This document shows, piece after piece, positions 54,287 to 64,000 of a stretch of DNA of 64,000 nt (position 1 is the stretch's first letter; every line of letters begins with the position of its first letter). The notes under the pieces were generated by a model, which saw nothing but the letters and a program-made list of their open reading frames with translations, was not told the origin of the DNA and searched no databases. This stretch comes from Prostheceraeus crozeri (Eukaryota; Platyhelminthes; Polycladida; Euryleptidae): contig CAJQUW010007848.1 in NCBI GenBank assembly GCA_907163375.1, positions 356,001 to 420,000 on the forward strand. The letters run 5' to 3'. Made by a program: the position numbers and the translations under genes.

Positions 54287-54400
54287 GTTGGGACTTCAGA
54301 GAGCAGTGGTGCCTCCCCACGCGGACGCGGACAGTCTCGAAAGCCGAACCTTCTGCACAAACATAGCGAACTGCGGCCATTTACCAACTGAACTACCATC
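54287..54400 (-). mobile_element. tRNA-derived SINE, family A, copy 2
   Basis: On the minus strand this starts GATGGTAGTTCAGTTGGTAA, a clear tRNA-like box A, and continues through GTGCAGAAGGTTCGG to CGAGACTGTCCGC, a box B region. It aligns with 26585-26706, including the TGTCCGC and the following G-rich tail. The similarity ends near 54287. It is a Pol III-type retroposon, not a tRNA gene. Confidence 0.7.
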
Positions 54401-55720
54401 TAAAGTTATCCTATCACCCAGGTTTATGCATTTCCATCTGAAAAGTTATAATTCCAGTTAGTATTCTTTTCGTCAAAAAATGTAACAGCAAAAAGTATGA
54501 AGCTGCATATAAAATTTGGAATCCACCGCTTCTTCCGTTTTCAATTCAAGAGCGATATTCGCGATTGGCTTCTCCGTTGACTGAGGGATAAAAATGAGGG
54601 GTAATGTCCACTCCATCAATGCCTCTGACACGGCTTCAGACGAAATCCTGACAAACATTTCAGACTTAAGCACGGCTTTATAATAAAATAACATAAGAAC
54701 ATTATTATTGAAAGGTAATTAATATTCATTATAATGAATAAAGCCCCCTGTTCATATGAAGTCAATATAACCTGCAAATTAAGTATGATGGAATATAAAA
54801 CTCGTTTCAAACGCAATACAGACAGACATGCTGATCGGCTTGAATCAAAAACTTTTACAGAACAACATGCAACAGTTTACAATTTCAAACTATATTCCTT
54901 GCTGGTTACGTAACTTCACATTATCGATTGACAGTGCTCCCTCTTGCCGAAACTACAGGAGGAAACCGAATGTGTAAATTATATTTCTTGCTCAAAATAT
55001 GTGCTTTCTGAGATGCAATGAATACTTCAAATATTGATAGGCGCTCAGCACCATCTACCTTTGATAACTGTCGGTATTCATATGTGCGAGTATTATTCAC
55101 CAAAATTATTAGAAAATTTGGGTTCCACTATGAAATTCAATATTAATCTCTATCTAATTACAAAAGTTCAAATGACATGATGATTCATGCAATTATTGAT
55201 ACATTTAGCAATTGATTGAGTACTTCCCTTGAATGAAATGGCAATTAGTCGCATGTAGTTTAAGTTAGTGTCGTAAAAATTTTTGAAATCATTGAGACCA
55301 TGTTTGATAATGAGTTCCTTTGAACAAACATCTTGAAAAAATACTGTTCTATCGTCTGTCTTCATCATGTACTGATTAACATTGTCATTCTACAATTTCG
55401 GTGAAAAAAGCCCATTGAAAACCACAAATCGGTTCGTCTCAGACGTCAGAAGGGAATAATTAATGAAAAATGAAAATCAATTAGATACACCGGCATTTGA
55501 CCATTTTTTGAAAAACGAATGATGCGATTAATGAACGAATCTAGAACTATGAACAGAGCACTAAACATTGAACAACAATACTGTGTGTCCGATTCGGAAT
55601 GAAACATGAAGTTTTAGTTTATTCGAGTATTTATCATAAAAATTATAATCGTGAATATAATCCGCTCGTTTGCAATTCGATGAATTGATGACCATTTTCA
55701 TTTTATTCTAAGTGATTATA

Positions 55721-55750
55721 CAGGGTGCCCAGCAAAAAACCAGTAATTTC
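55721..55750 (+). repeat. Left terminal inverted repeat of the mariner element
   Basis: 30 bp starting CAGGGTGCCC, an exact reverse complement of 57116-57145. The match ends at the next base. Confidence 0.95.
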
Positions 55751-55933
55751 GTTTTCAGGTGATGATGAAAGTCACTCGATGATCAAAGACTTACTCGTCG
55801 CTTCACATGAATTGATCAGATATCTATGGTAATCTTTGTGATTCTCTTTCTCGAATCAAACTATAACTTATTGAATTGATCGCCCAGATTTAAGTTATGC
55901 GTTCAGTTCAACACGTTATCATTTCAAGCCATC

Positions 55934-57064
55934 ATGCCGCAACTGACTGACTTGCAACGTCAAGTGATCGTTATCTTCAAAAGTGAACATCCTACATGCG
56001 GACTTGGACGATGTGCTGAAGTTCTTCCTAATTTCTTTTCTGAAATTTCACGAAATCAATTTTCGTTAGTGGCTTCGCGACTGAGGGATGATGGTGAGGA
56101 GGAGGCGATCGTGAGAAGACGTGGCTCTGGAACATCGAGAAAGTTTGACACTCCGCTAAAACAATCGGTGCAACGACTCGCCATAACTCCTGAAGGATCA
56201 CCAACTCGCGGTCATCACAGTCAACGACAGATCGCTGCTCAGTTGAATATCTCCAAAGGCAGTGTTTTCAATATTCTGAAGGAGTCAGGTCTGAAGTGCT
56301 ACCGACGAATCAAGTGTCATGGCCTAACCGATCATCACAAGGAGCAAAGAGAAGCCAAAGCCATGACAATGATCGACCGCTTCGAAGAAGGTAATGGATG
56401 GAAGAATGTCTGGTTCTCAGATGAATCATCTTTTATGCTCCGAGCTCCAATCAACAGACAAAACGAGCGCATCCACAGACAATTTAGTGTGAAGACGGAC
56501 ATCGAAGAAAATGACCTCTTGGTCGAAATTGATCGCCAGCAGCCGTCCATCATGTGCTATGGTGCGGTATCATGGCATGGTAAAACAGAACTGAGATTTA
56601 TCGAAGGATAGACGCCTGATCAAGGACATCTGCCGCCCTCCCGACGGGAGAAGAAAACCGTCAACCAAACGGTATATAGAGAGGAAATGTGCCCGTTGAT
56701 GTTTTCCGACATTAATCGTGTGATGGGCGACCAGTAGACTTGGCAGCAAGACGGTGAAAAAGCACATACTGCCAACGAAACGATTGCTTGGCTCAGACGG
56801 AATACTCCGGACCTCATCCTTCCTTCAGATTGGCCATCTAAGAGTCCAGATCTGAATGTCATGGATTTTTGCGTTTGGTCACTGCTCCTTTCTCGTCTGC
56901 AGTCAGTGCGATCCGAAATAACATCTATAGAGACACTGAAGGATGTTTTGACCAATGCATGGAATGATATCTCCGTAGAGATTATTAGATCAGCGACATC
57001 AGCATGGATGTCCAGCTTGAGGCGCTGTGTGTTAGCTCACGGAGGCCATTTTGAACACTTGTAA
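55934..57064 (+). pseudogene. Mariner D37D transposase, two in-frame stops
   Basis: There are 376 codons from ATG to TAA, with internal TAG codons at 56609-56611 (codon 226) and 56735-56737 (codon 268) and no frameshift. The N-terminal half carries helix-turn-helix segments that bind the terminal repeats, the clearest being SQRQIAAQLNISKGSVFNIL at residues 96-115. The catalytic triad is visible: Asp163 in WFSDESSF, Asp273 in WQQDG, and Asp311 in SPDLNVMDF. The 37 residues between the last two define the D37D group rather than D34D mariner or D34E Tc1. The enzyme would cut and paste the element at TA sites. Intact motifs on both sides of the stops suggest that decay began recently. Readthrough or use of the 225-codon N-terminal part as a DNA-binding protein is possible but speculative. 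Confidence 0.93.
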
Positions 57065-57115
57065 TAGCGGTTAGTGTCATCTTTATTTTCTTACATGATG
57101 AAAAAATATTTTTTG

Positions 57116-57145
57116 GAAATTACTGGTTTTTTGCTGGGCACCCTG
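57116..57145 (-). repeat. Right terminal inverted repeat of the mariner element
   Basis: 30 bp ending GGGCACCCTG, an exact reverse complement of 55721-55750, followed by the TA duplication. Confidence 0.95.
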
Positions 57146-58573
57146 TAGAAGCAATAAAGAGAATCTGAGTTCTTACGATGACAAGAGGAATGATTTTGTG
57201 CGAAACCGATTCTTAAGGAAGATAAAGACATTGTATGCAGCTGGACCAAAACTCACTACGAAGTATTGACATCATATGCTTACTATATATGAACTATCCC
57301 TGCGCTAATAAAAATCGATTGCGTGTGGGGTCGGAAGAACGGAGGATCATCTTTATATCGATATCTTTGAAAGAAAATCACTAATAGGATTCTGCTAGGT
57401 GAAACATCTAGAATCTAGATCACAGGCCTCCTCTAAATTCTTCAGCGACCAGACATTTACTTTCGTTTACTCCCGAGGACAAAAATATTCAATAGTATAC
57501 CAGTCTTAGATAGCTTTACTCCACTTTTGCATTTCAAAAATACTACTCACAATTAAGATATATAATGATTGAAAAAGCATTCAAATAGGTAGACAATTAA
57601 GAATTTAAATATATGACCCAAGATGTAAAATGCGTTATTCATAAGAAAAATATGTATTAGTTCAAGTGCTATAACTCTCATCTTCAGTTAGGCGTTCTAA
57701 GACATAAGTCTTTATGACTGGATGACTTTGAAGTAAATTTCTCTATTAGCTTCTAAATTATACATTGGATGATGTTTCGGCCGTTAAAGACGAGGGTCGC
57801 CGATTGAGAATTCGACTTTAAAACTTAAAGAAATGGGAGAAAGGCGACTACGGCTAGAATAATTTCCGAGACTACAGATATTCATCATGTATGAACTTCA
57901 TGAATGTGCAGAAAACACAGTCAGTTTCCCTGTCGATAGGAAATACTTATGAGGCACGTGACAGAATATGAGCATTGTTCTGAAGGTGGCACAACCTCGG
58001 CGGTACCAGCTGAGCGTGTGTTGAGCACTAATATCAAACGTGCGACTCATGAATACTTTGTTTGACGTGACCTTAATGTACCTGTGAGTCATAGAGCAGT
58101 TTCGAGGAAGTAGACAGGTTTCAAAGTCACATGTGCTGACGAGTGATGGCCCATGTCACCAGATGGGGAAAATAATCGGACGGTGAATGACTTTCTAAAC
58201 ACATGACTGTCACCGAAGAAATTGCTGCTCCTTGAAGTCTCTTAACAGAAGTGAAGAAGCTTTTGATTTCTAAATTTGAAAATGAATGACGATTGAGAAA
58301 GCGGAAGTGCTAAGAACATTATATAATTAAACTTTGTCGGGATATGAAAGAGATCAACACGATAGCAAGAGAAGAAAAAATATCTATATCGGATGCGGTG
58401 ATCTTTCAGCTATCAGAATGAGCTATAAAATATCATAAAAATTTATTTGTCTAGAAATTGCACATTAGGTTTATTGGATCGATTGCCGCTAGATAAGAGA
58501 AATTCTTGCATATCCAAGTTTTTCAGCACCTAGTCTGAGTTTTTACTTTTTATGGAAAGGAAGTTCATCTTAC

Positions 58574-58618
58574 CTCTGATTTCATGATTAAGTTTCCGTG
58601 AGGAACTTCCAGCAATAC
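58574..58618 (-). CDS. NFI-like gene, candidate 45-nt upstream exon
   Basis: Read on the minus strand, a good acceptor (cttcaattttcag) precedes 45 nt that end AGAG before a strong donor (gtaagatg). One frame is open throughout and reads VLLEVPHGNLIMKSE. It ends at a codon boundary, matching the phase-0 start of the next exon at 43183. It contains an ATG (MKSE) with A at -3, so translation could start here, or the exon could be internal with the start further upstream. No similarity to known NFI N termini is visible; canonical NFI has only a short leader before its DNA-binding domain. The call rests on splice-site quality, phase and position. Such a short exon could arise by chance, and the 15-kb intron that follows lowers confidence. 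Confidence 0.42.
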
Positions 58619-61600
58619 CTGAAAATTGAAGATACGTGTTCAGTACTATTGGAAAAGTTCATATGCATTCGAAGTGTTCAGCATCACATCAGAAAATTTA
58701 CAAAAATGCCAATTATTAGAATATGTTCAAAAATTATTTGGGCAGATTTTCTTTCTTAATTGACATGCAATCTTGTTAGGAAAATCAGGAAACAAATGCG
58801 CAGGGATCATGTTGTCGTTCTCGCGAAAAAGGAGGTTTAACTTTATTGTTTGATAGAAACACGACACGCTTTTAATTAATTTTCACTGAAATAATGTGGA
58901 AACTGATATTTAGATTATATCTAAAAAAATTGGTATCGTTTTATCTATAAACATCTCATTATTGCATATAGATAGTTGATCAGACTAACTGCAGCACCGT
59001 CATCTTGTTGCCATGACTTGAATCTCACGAGATCACATCCCTGAAAGTAAGTTAATTTCATTCCAAAATCTTCGTATGCTTGATAATTAGCGAATGACCA
59101 AAATAAAATCGACGTTGTTTTATCATAAAAATACATAGGACTAAATATATTTGCATCCAGCCACTTATCATCGACAGATGCTTGCCCGTCTATTTATGCG
59201 TGATTTCCAGCTTGCGAGCATGTTCAACTATATCACGGCCAAAGCTTTCTTTGATTTTCAGTAGAATTTATTATGCGACATCTGATCAAATCTTCAGGAT
59301 TATCTCTATTCGAGGTATAAGAAAAGTCATCTGTGCAAGTAATATACAAGCATCAAATGCGCATATTTCCAAATGAAGCGAGAACTATCGCTTCTTTTCA
59401 ATTTATCAGACCGCTACGGGTACTGTGCGAGCGGGAGTACTTTACTTCTCTATGCGGCTTTGATGACATAATTATTTGGTTTTCAGAGGCGCAAGAATTA
59501 AGTCGTTGGCTGCAATCGAAACTTTACTGGTCAAATGCTACAAGACAATAACGTTTTCTAGTGATGCTGTGCATAAATTATATTCAGCAAGAAGGTAGTC
59601 GGCATTACTACCTCGAACGTAATGTAGTTGATGAATAGCTAATCAGTCTCTTTGATGTCGCCATGTGAAGCATGAAGAAAATCTAATTACCGACCTATAA
59701 ATGTCGTCTTTCGCTATCATAACAAAAACTAAAATGATTTGAAGCAATGAGCGAAAGTCCTAACTTTTACATACAAGGAAATGTTTGTCGGAGCATCTCA
59801 AGAGAAATAAGTGAAATAATGAGCCTCATTCTACATAGCATCCACTTGAATTACCATAGACATAAGTGTGTTGTGAATTCAGAAATGCGTTTCATGTGTT
59901 TCTTCACATGATCACCAAATGAGGGTAACAAAACATCGCATTATAAGCATTAACACAACGTACTATTACAAAATCACACGCTGCCAGAAACTCATCCCAG
60001 TAGGAGAATTGAAGAGGATTTTATAAAAAAAATGCGTACTGAAACACTGTGTCTTCACAGCATATCCATAAATCTAAAGGATTCCAATTGCATTTATCGC
60101 AACAACCTAATTTCCGAATATCAAAAGTGCTAGATGCCATTTTTCTCAATAGACCTTCAAATCAATTTCAATTTATATTTTATTTTTGAAAGTGATCCTC
60201 CATTATACATGTGTGCATAAACTGTACAAATGCGACTTTTCCACAATCTACATTAGCATCAACTACACAGATGCAACTTCTACACAATCATCGGACAGCT
60301 ACTGGCTCGATACAAAATTCACATAATCACGACACTGAATTGTCCGAGCACAATTATACTACGGACAATTCCGCTACATGGTTTAACATGTGAGTATGAA
60401 AAAAGAATATAATACTAGATAAAAGAAAAACTAAGTCCTAACGAGGCTTTCAGAAGGTCTGCATCACTGCAGCGTTTGTGAAGAGCAAATGGACGTCAAC
60501 TAATTCATTGAATGTGATACGATAATACTGACTTCCACTTTTTGATTTGCTAACTTGAAGATATACAAATACCAACGAAGTCATATAAATATTATTGACA
60601 TAGCATATGATCAAGCACTGATGACTTAAGTGAATGCCTTTCTGATTCTTTCGAACTGCTTTGCAACTAAGTTATAGATGACCAACATAGCTTGATAGTT
60701 AAGTAAATCGACAATAATTTGTCCGATCGACTGACATCACTAGAGCCAAGAGGGGATTTATCACGTCCATAAATTTTTATGCAACATGGAAAAATTCTAA
60801 TGAAAGATTCTGATTAACTCAGCAGTTCGGACAGAGGTTTCCTAACGCCTATCACCGGGCTAACTTCTGCCTTTTCTAATTAGCCCAGAGTAAATTTGGA
60901 AAAAACCAGAAGGGGCGATGCGACAAGCAAGTTGAAATTACCATCGCATATAAACAGACTAAATGTACTCAAAAAAGTTAACCAGGATATTAATGATGCT
61001 GCATTGAATTCGGAATCAGATCAGGGAGTGATGGGTATAGATTAAGTACCAGACTTAAGTTTGTAAACTGTCTCGCAGGCCTGTACGTTATATGAATAGA
61101 GTTATGCAAGCTTGACCAAATAAGTCATGCTTGTATAACACATCGTTCATGTACAAAGGCGAAGTTGAAACATTTTCATTCAATCATTCAGGTAATCAAA
61201 CAATCAATTCAGTTCAAACAATGATGGTGATGAGAAATACAAAATAGAGAATAGAATTGCACTACATTTCAAACGCTGAAAATTCGTCATGTAGGTAGAT
61301 GTTTACTGAATCAAAATATAAGCCATTAAGACCTTAATGAAATTTTCATTCGACTGACCAAAGTACAATTACGCAAAAATTTACATTGTTGGAAGAAACG
61401 CTCTTAAGCGAATTTAATTTTGTTGTCAAAATCCGATTTATTAAACTGTCATCTTACAATATTTGAAACGCCCTTTTGCTGCAAAATTGCAATTTATTAC
61501 ATTTTAGTCCTTGAAATTGACATGTACTTGCAACTACCAGCCAGCCATTATTTCTGCGGTGAACTTGCCTTGTGAGAGATGATTGTTTTGGGTCACTTGC

Positions 61601-64000
61601 AAGGCCGTCATGATTTTCTGCAAGAGCGCAGATGTCTGCGATAATTATTGTGTTGGTAGAAGATACCGACAATTTTACACATTGCTGGTGACAAGGATAT
61701 TTCATCTTTTGTGCAATCACACTATAACTTTGGTCAATAGTTTTTAAACAACTTGTGGGACGCATTTAGTGAGCTCTAGCCTCATATTTGTAAATGCAAG
61801 TTAACAGGTTATTCAAATTCCAAAGTAACATAGGAAGAATGAATGATTTTCTTTTGCACAATCATTTCATTCTAACTTCTCTAGTGTTATGTATACATAG
61901 TAACAGAGATTATCACAAACCAGATTTGATTGTTAATGAAATTGAATGAATGTTCATAAAATGATAAAATCTAGATCTTGGTATCTATTAACTAAAGCAA
62001 CGCCCAATTTTTGACACTTCCAGTAAGTTTGATAATTCAAGAGTAGTCAACGTTGAAACCACAAATTATCAATAGATTTTCAATGGATAAATCAAGTTCA
62101 TTGTCAAAATTTTAATTCAGTTTGATTAGTAATTGGAAATAAAATTGAGCAATTTGTATGTAATCATATCGTAATTAATTATGATAATGAAGGTAACTTA
62201 ATACATATTGTGAATAATGGACAAGTTAATTTGATTCGGAGCCCAATTAATTCTAATTAATTTCAAACCCTAAAAACACTGAATTGTTTAGAGTTGTTTA
62301 ATGACAAGCTGATCGAATTATTCAGATCATCATTTTAGAATGTACTGCAATAGAAGTAAACATTTCAAACATTCTCAATGCACTCTCTGATCAGTAAATA
62401 ATACTCTGAACGACAAGAAAGACAATTTTGCAAATATCTTCACAGAACAATTAACAAGTTTTATGAACGTTAACTGCAGCACTATGCACTCTTACTGTCA
62501 AATCCCTAACCAATGACTAATAAATTCTCGCGAACGAATACATCAGTGGAAATAGAATGTCATTGTGATTGTAATAAAGATGTCAAACTGGCACAATTTC
62601 AACGAAAATCGCATCAACGAAAAATTCATCATGTAATATAATCACATTACAACACGCTCAAGTCAGCTGCTGTCCATCGAAGATGCGATTGAATTTCAGA
62701 GATTGCTAAAATGTTATAAATTATTGCTATGTCTAAAGTTCTTAACATTTCTAAATTTTATAAACCCTAAACACAACGCCGTTCAATTTTCACTGGCATT
62801 ATCGCATGTTCAGGGAAAGTGGATTGTATTTAAGCAGTCCATAATAGTCATAATTTAGCTTGTAGAAAATGATATTCAAATCAAATGTTTCCGATTCTGG
62901 CACAATCTTCCCACTGTGGTAATACTGATGTAATATGTGTCGGCATGTTTCTGCTAATATCACTGAAAAATCTTCCTTGTTGATGATTTTATGGCAAGTA
63001 ATTGAACTCATTTATTCATCCAATTATTTTTTCTACACAAGTTGATGTGTCATAAGGTGGGCTATTTTCCATTTCCTAGGTTTCAAACCTTGCCAGATAG
63101 CATAATTCCCCAAATGATGGGTATTCATGAACTCGCGATCCAAATTATTAGCATTTTACGTAATTGCCCGCACTTTTAATAATTTTTTAGAAAGGACATA
63201 AATGATTGTAAATATTCTTGCTAACAAAGGTAATTTTGCTAAAGATCTTCGTCGTGGTACCACGCATGTCATTTGTAAACATAGAAGAATATTGAAGTAT
63301 CGCATTTCTTCATGTAAAGAGTTTTTGATTTCTGTGTTAGATATGCATCACAAGGCTCACTATTCAACAGTGAGGGTCCGCCAACCTTCTGCATGCATGT
63401 AATTAAAGGACTCGAAATACGAAGCTAGTTCGCTTTCCTGGTGGCGAAACTAGGATGTCACATACTGGCATTGAGTTCTGTGTTTGACAATTTGCAATTT
63501 TCGATCGCCCACTGTTTCTTAAAAATTTTCAATTGATGTGATTTCATGAAGTTTTGCTTTATCTGATTTGCATGTGGGAATGATATGGAAACCCCTTTAA
63601 GGAATAACTTAATCCTTAATTCTGTACTTTTCAGTAAAGTATGCATTAGTACATGCTGTGCATTTAGAATTCACTTGTATTAACGAAAATAGAAAAAGAC
63701 CAATAATTGTAATCTCCATCCACGATTCTACTTGTCTTGAAAATAATCGATTAGCATGCTTCTAAAATTAAAACGATGAATTCTGATATATTTTGTGTTC
63801 AAACTATGTCTTAACTATTTATAAATTTTGTGACAGATCATGAAATTTTGTCGCTAATTTGTGTTTCAAACGTGTTGATTGGACAATTAGATTTCAATGG
63901 AGTCATAAGCAAGCACAATGTTGTTGTTCTGGCAGTTCATAGATAAACTAAACAGTAATCGAATCGACTCATCCTGATTAGAACATAAATAACTAATACT
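58619..64000. other. Upstream flank or 5' intron, no recognised gene
   Basis: This is AT-rich sequence with short frames only. It should contain, or lead to, the 5' exons and promoter of the NFI-like gene, but no exon with compatible phase and good splice sites was recognised. A 103-codon minus frame at 61454-61765 has no family match. Confidence 0.5.

Larger units (their letters stand above)
55721..57145 (+). mobile_element. Tc1/mariner element, D37D group
   Basis: This 1425-bp element is flanked by TA on both sides (55719-55720 and 57146-57147), the standard target duplication of the superfamily. Its 30-bp terminal inverted repeats are identical and begin CAGGGTGCCCAGC. It carries one transposase frame at 55934-57064 with two in-frame stops. 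Perfect ends suggest a fairly recent insertion. With its own transposase interrupted, it would move only if supplied in trans by a sister copy. Confidence 0.95.
43184..58573 (-). other. 15.4-kb intron (if the upstream exon is real) with transposons
   Basis: This is bounded by the strong donor gtaag at 58573 and the acceptor tttatttcag at 43184. It contains the tandem duplication at 51435-52125, SINE copies at 52033 and 54287 and the mariner element at 55721-57145. The stretches 43.2-51.4, 52.2-54.2 and 57.2-58.5 kb show no recognisable gene. Two patches with more balanced base composition (about 50100-50720 and 52200-52780) have short open frames without family matches. Confidence 0.5.
10488..58618 (-). 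other. NFI-like transcription factor gene, spliced span (both ends open)
   Basis: This is the span of a minus-strand gene assembled from five exons: 58618-58574, 43183-42884, 36191-35768, 15277-14782 and 10798-10488. Each has AG before it and GT after it on the minus strand, and the phases match at every junction (0/0, 0/0, 1/1, 2/2). Joined, they give about 525 codons without a stop. The middle two exons make a nuclear factor I DNA-binding domain; the last two make a low-complexity, proline-rich region with a basic cluster. NFI proteins bind TTGGC-type palindromes as dimers in the nucleus and regulate transcription, and that role is inferred here from the family. The start codon, the 5' leader, the final exon and the polyadenylation site are not established. 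Long introns could hide extra or alternative exons. Confidence 0.8.

Noticed and set aside
54287-54400. A tRNA gene on the minus strand
   Set aside because: Boxes A and B are present but the acceptor and anticodon stems do not form, a body follows, and a related copy exists at 26585, so it is a SINE.
61454-61765. 103-codon minus frame
   Set aside because: No recognised domain, no supporting splice or start context; consistent with a chance frame.

Overview
The window looks like AT-rich nuclear DNA of an animal. Coding sequence is sparse, introns are long (4 to 20 kb) with GT-AG borders, SINEs have tRNA-like heads, and there is a Tc1/mariner-type DNA transposon. Nothing prokaryotic is present. 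An invertebrate fits the base composition and the mariner group, but I cannot name a species or phylum.

The main content is one multi-exon gene on the minus strand, running from about 58.6 kb down to at least 10.5 kb. Its two central exons (42884-43183 and 35768-36191) encode a DNA-binding domain of the nuclear factor I (NFI/CTF) family: the N-terminal helix block, the KMRRID...DKVWR core, the G-P-L-STD motif and the C...C...C...H zinc-ligand pattern. The next two exons (14782-15277 and 10488-10798) encode a Ser/Pro-rich, polyproline and polyalanine region with a PPxY motif, a sumoylation-like LKTE and a basic KKRK stretch, as expected of an NFI transactivation and nuclear-localisation region. 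Splice phases agree across all these junctions (0/0, 1/1, 2/2). A 45-nt exon at 58574-58618 probably precedes them, and a weaker 55-nt candidate at 5637-5691 may follow. The start codon and stop codon are not established. The domain is much more diverged than the canonical NFI that I recall as nearly unchanged among vertebrates, flies and nematodes, so this is probably a fast-evolving NFI-like paralogue.

The introns and flanks carry mobile DNA. At 55721-57145 is a complete-length Tc1/mariner element of the D37D group with identical 30-bp terminal inverted repeats, a TA duplication and two in-frame stops in its transposase. At 27032-27669 is a non-autonomous DNA transposon with 26-bp inverted ends starting CAGTGGTGGC. 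At 8421-8627 is a long foldback hairpin. At least three SINE families with tRNA-like promoters are present (pairs at 26585/54287 and 15519/24318, and one at 42017 whose 3' end recurs at 52033). A diverged tandem duplication with a period of about 345 bp, rich in CAATTAATTGATTG, lies at 51435-52125.

Region by region: 1-5.6 kb shows nothing recognisable; 5.6-10.5 kb has a weak candidate exon and the foldback; 10.5-15.3 kb has two C-terminal exons; 15.3-35.8 kb is a 20-kb intron with repeats and a GC-richer island near 28.0-28.4 kb; 35.8-43.2 kb has the DNA-binding-domain exons and their intron; 43.2-58.6 kb is an intron with SINEs, the tandem duplication and the mariner; 58.6-64 kb shows no recognised feature. 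Most open frames elsewhere are short and consistent with chance.
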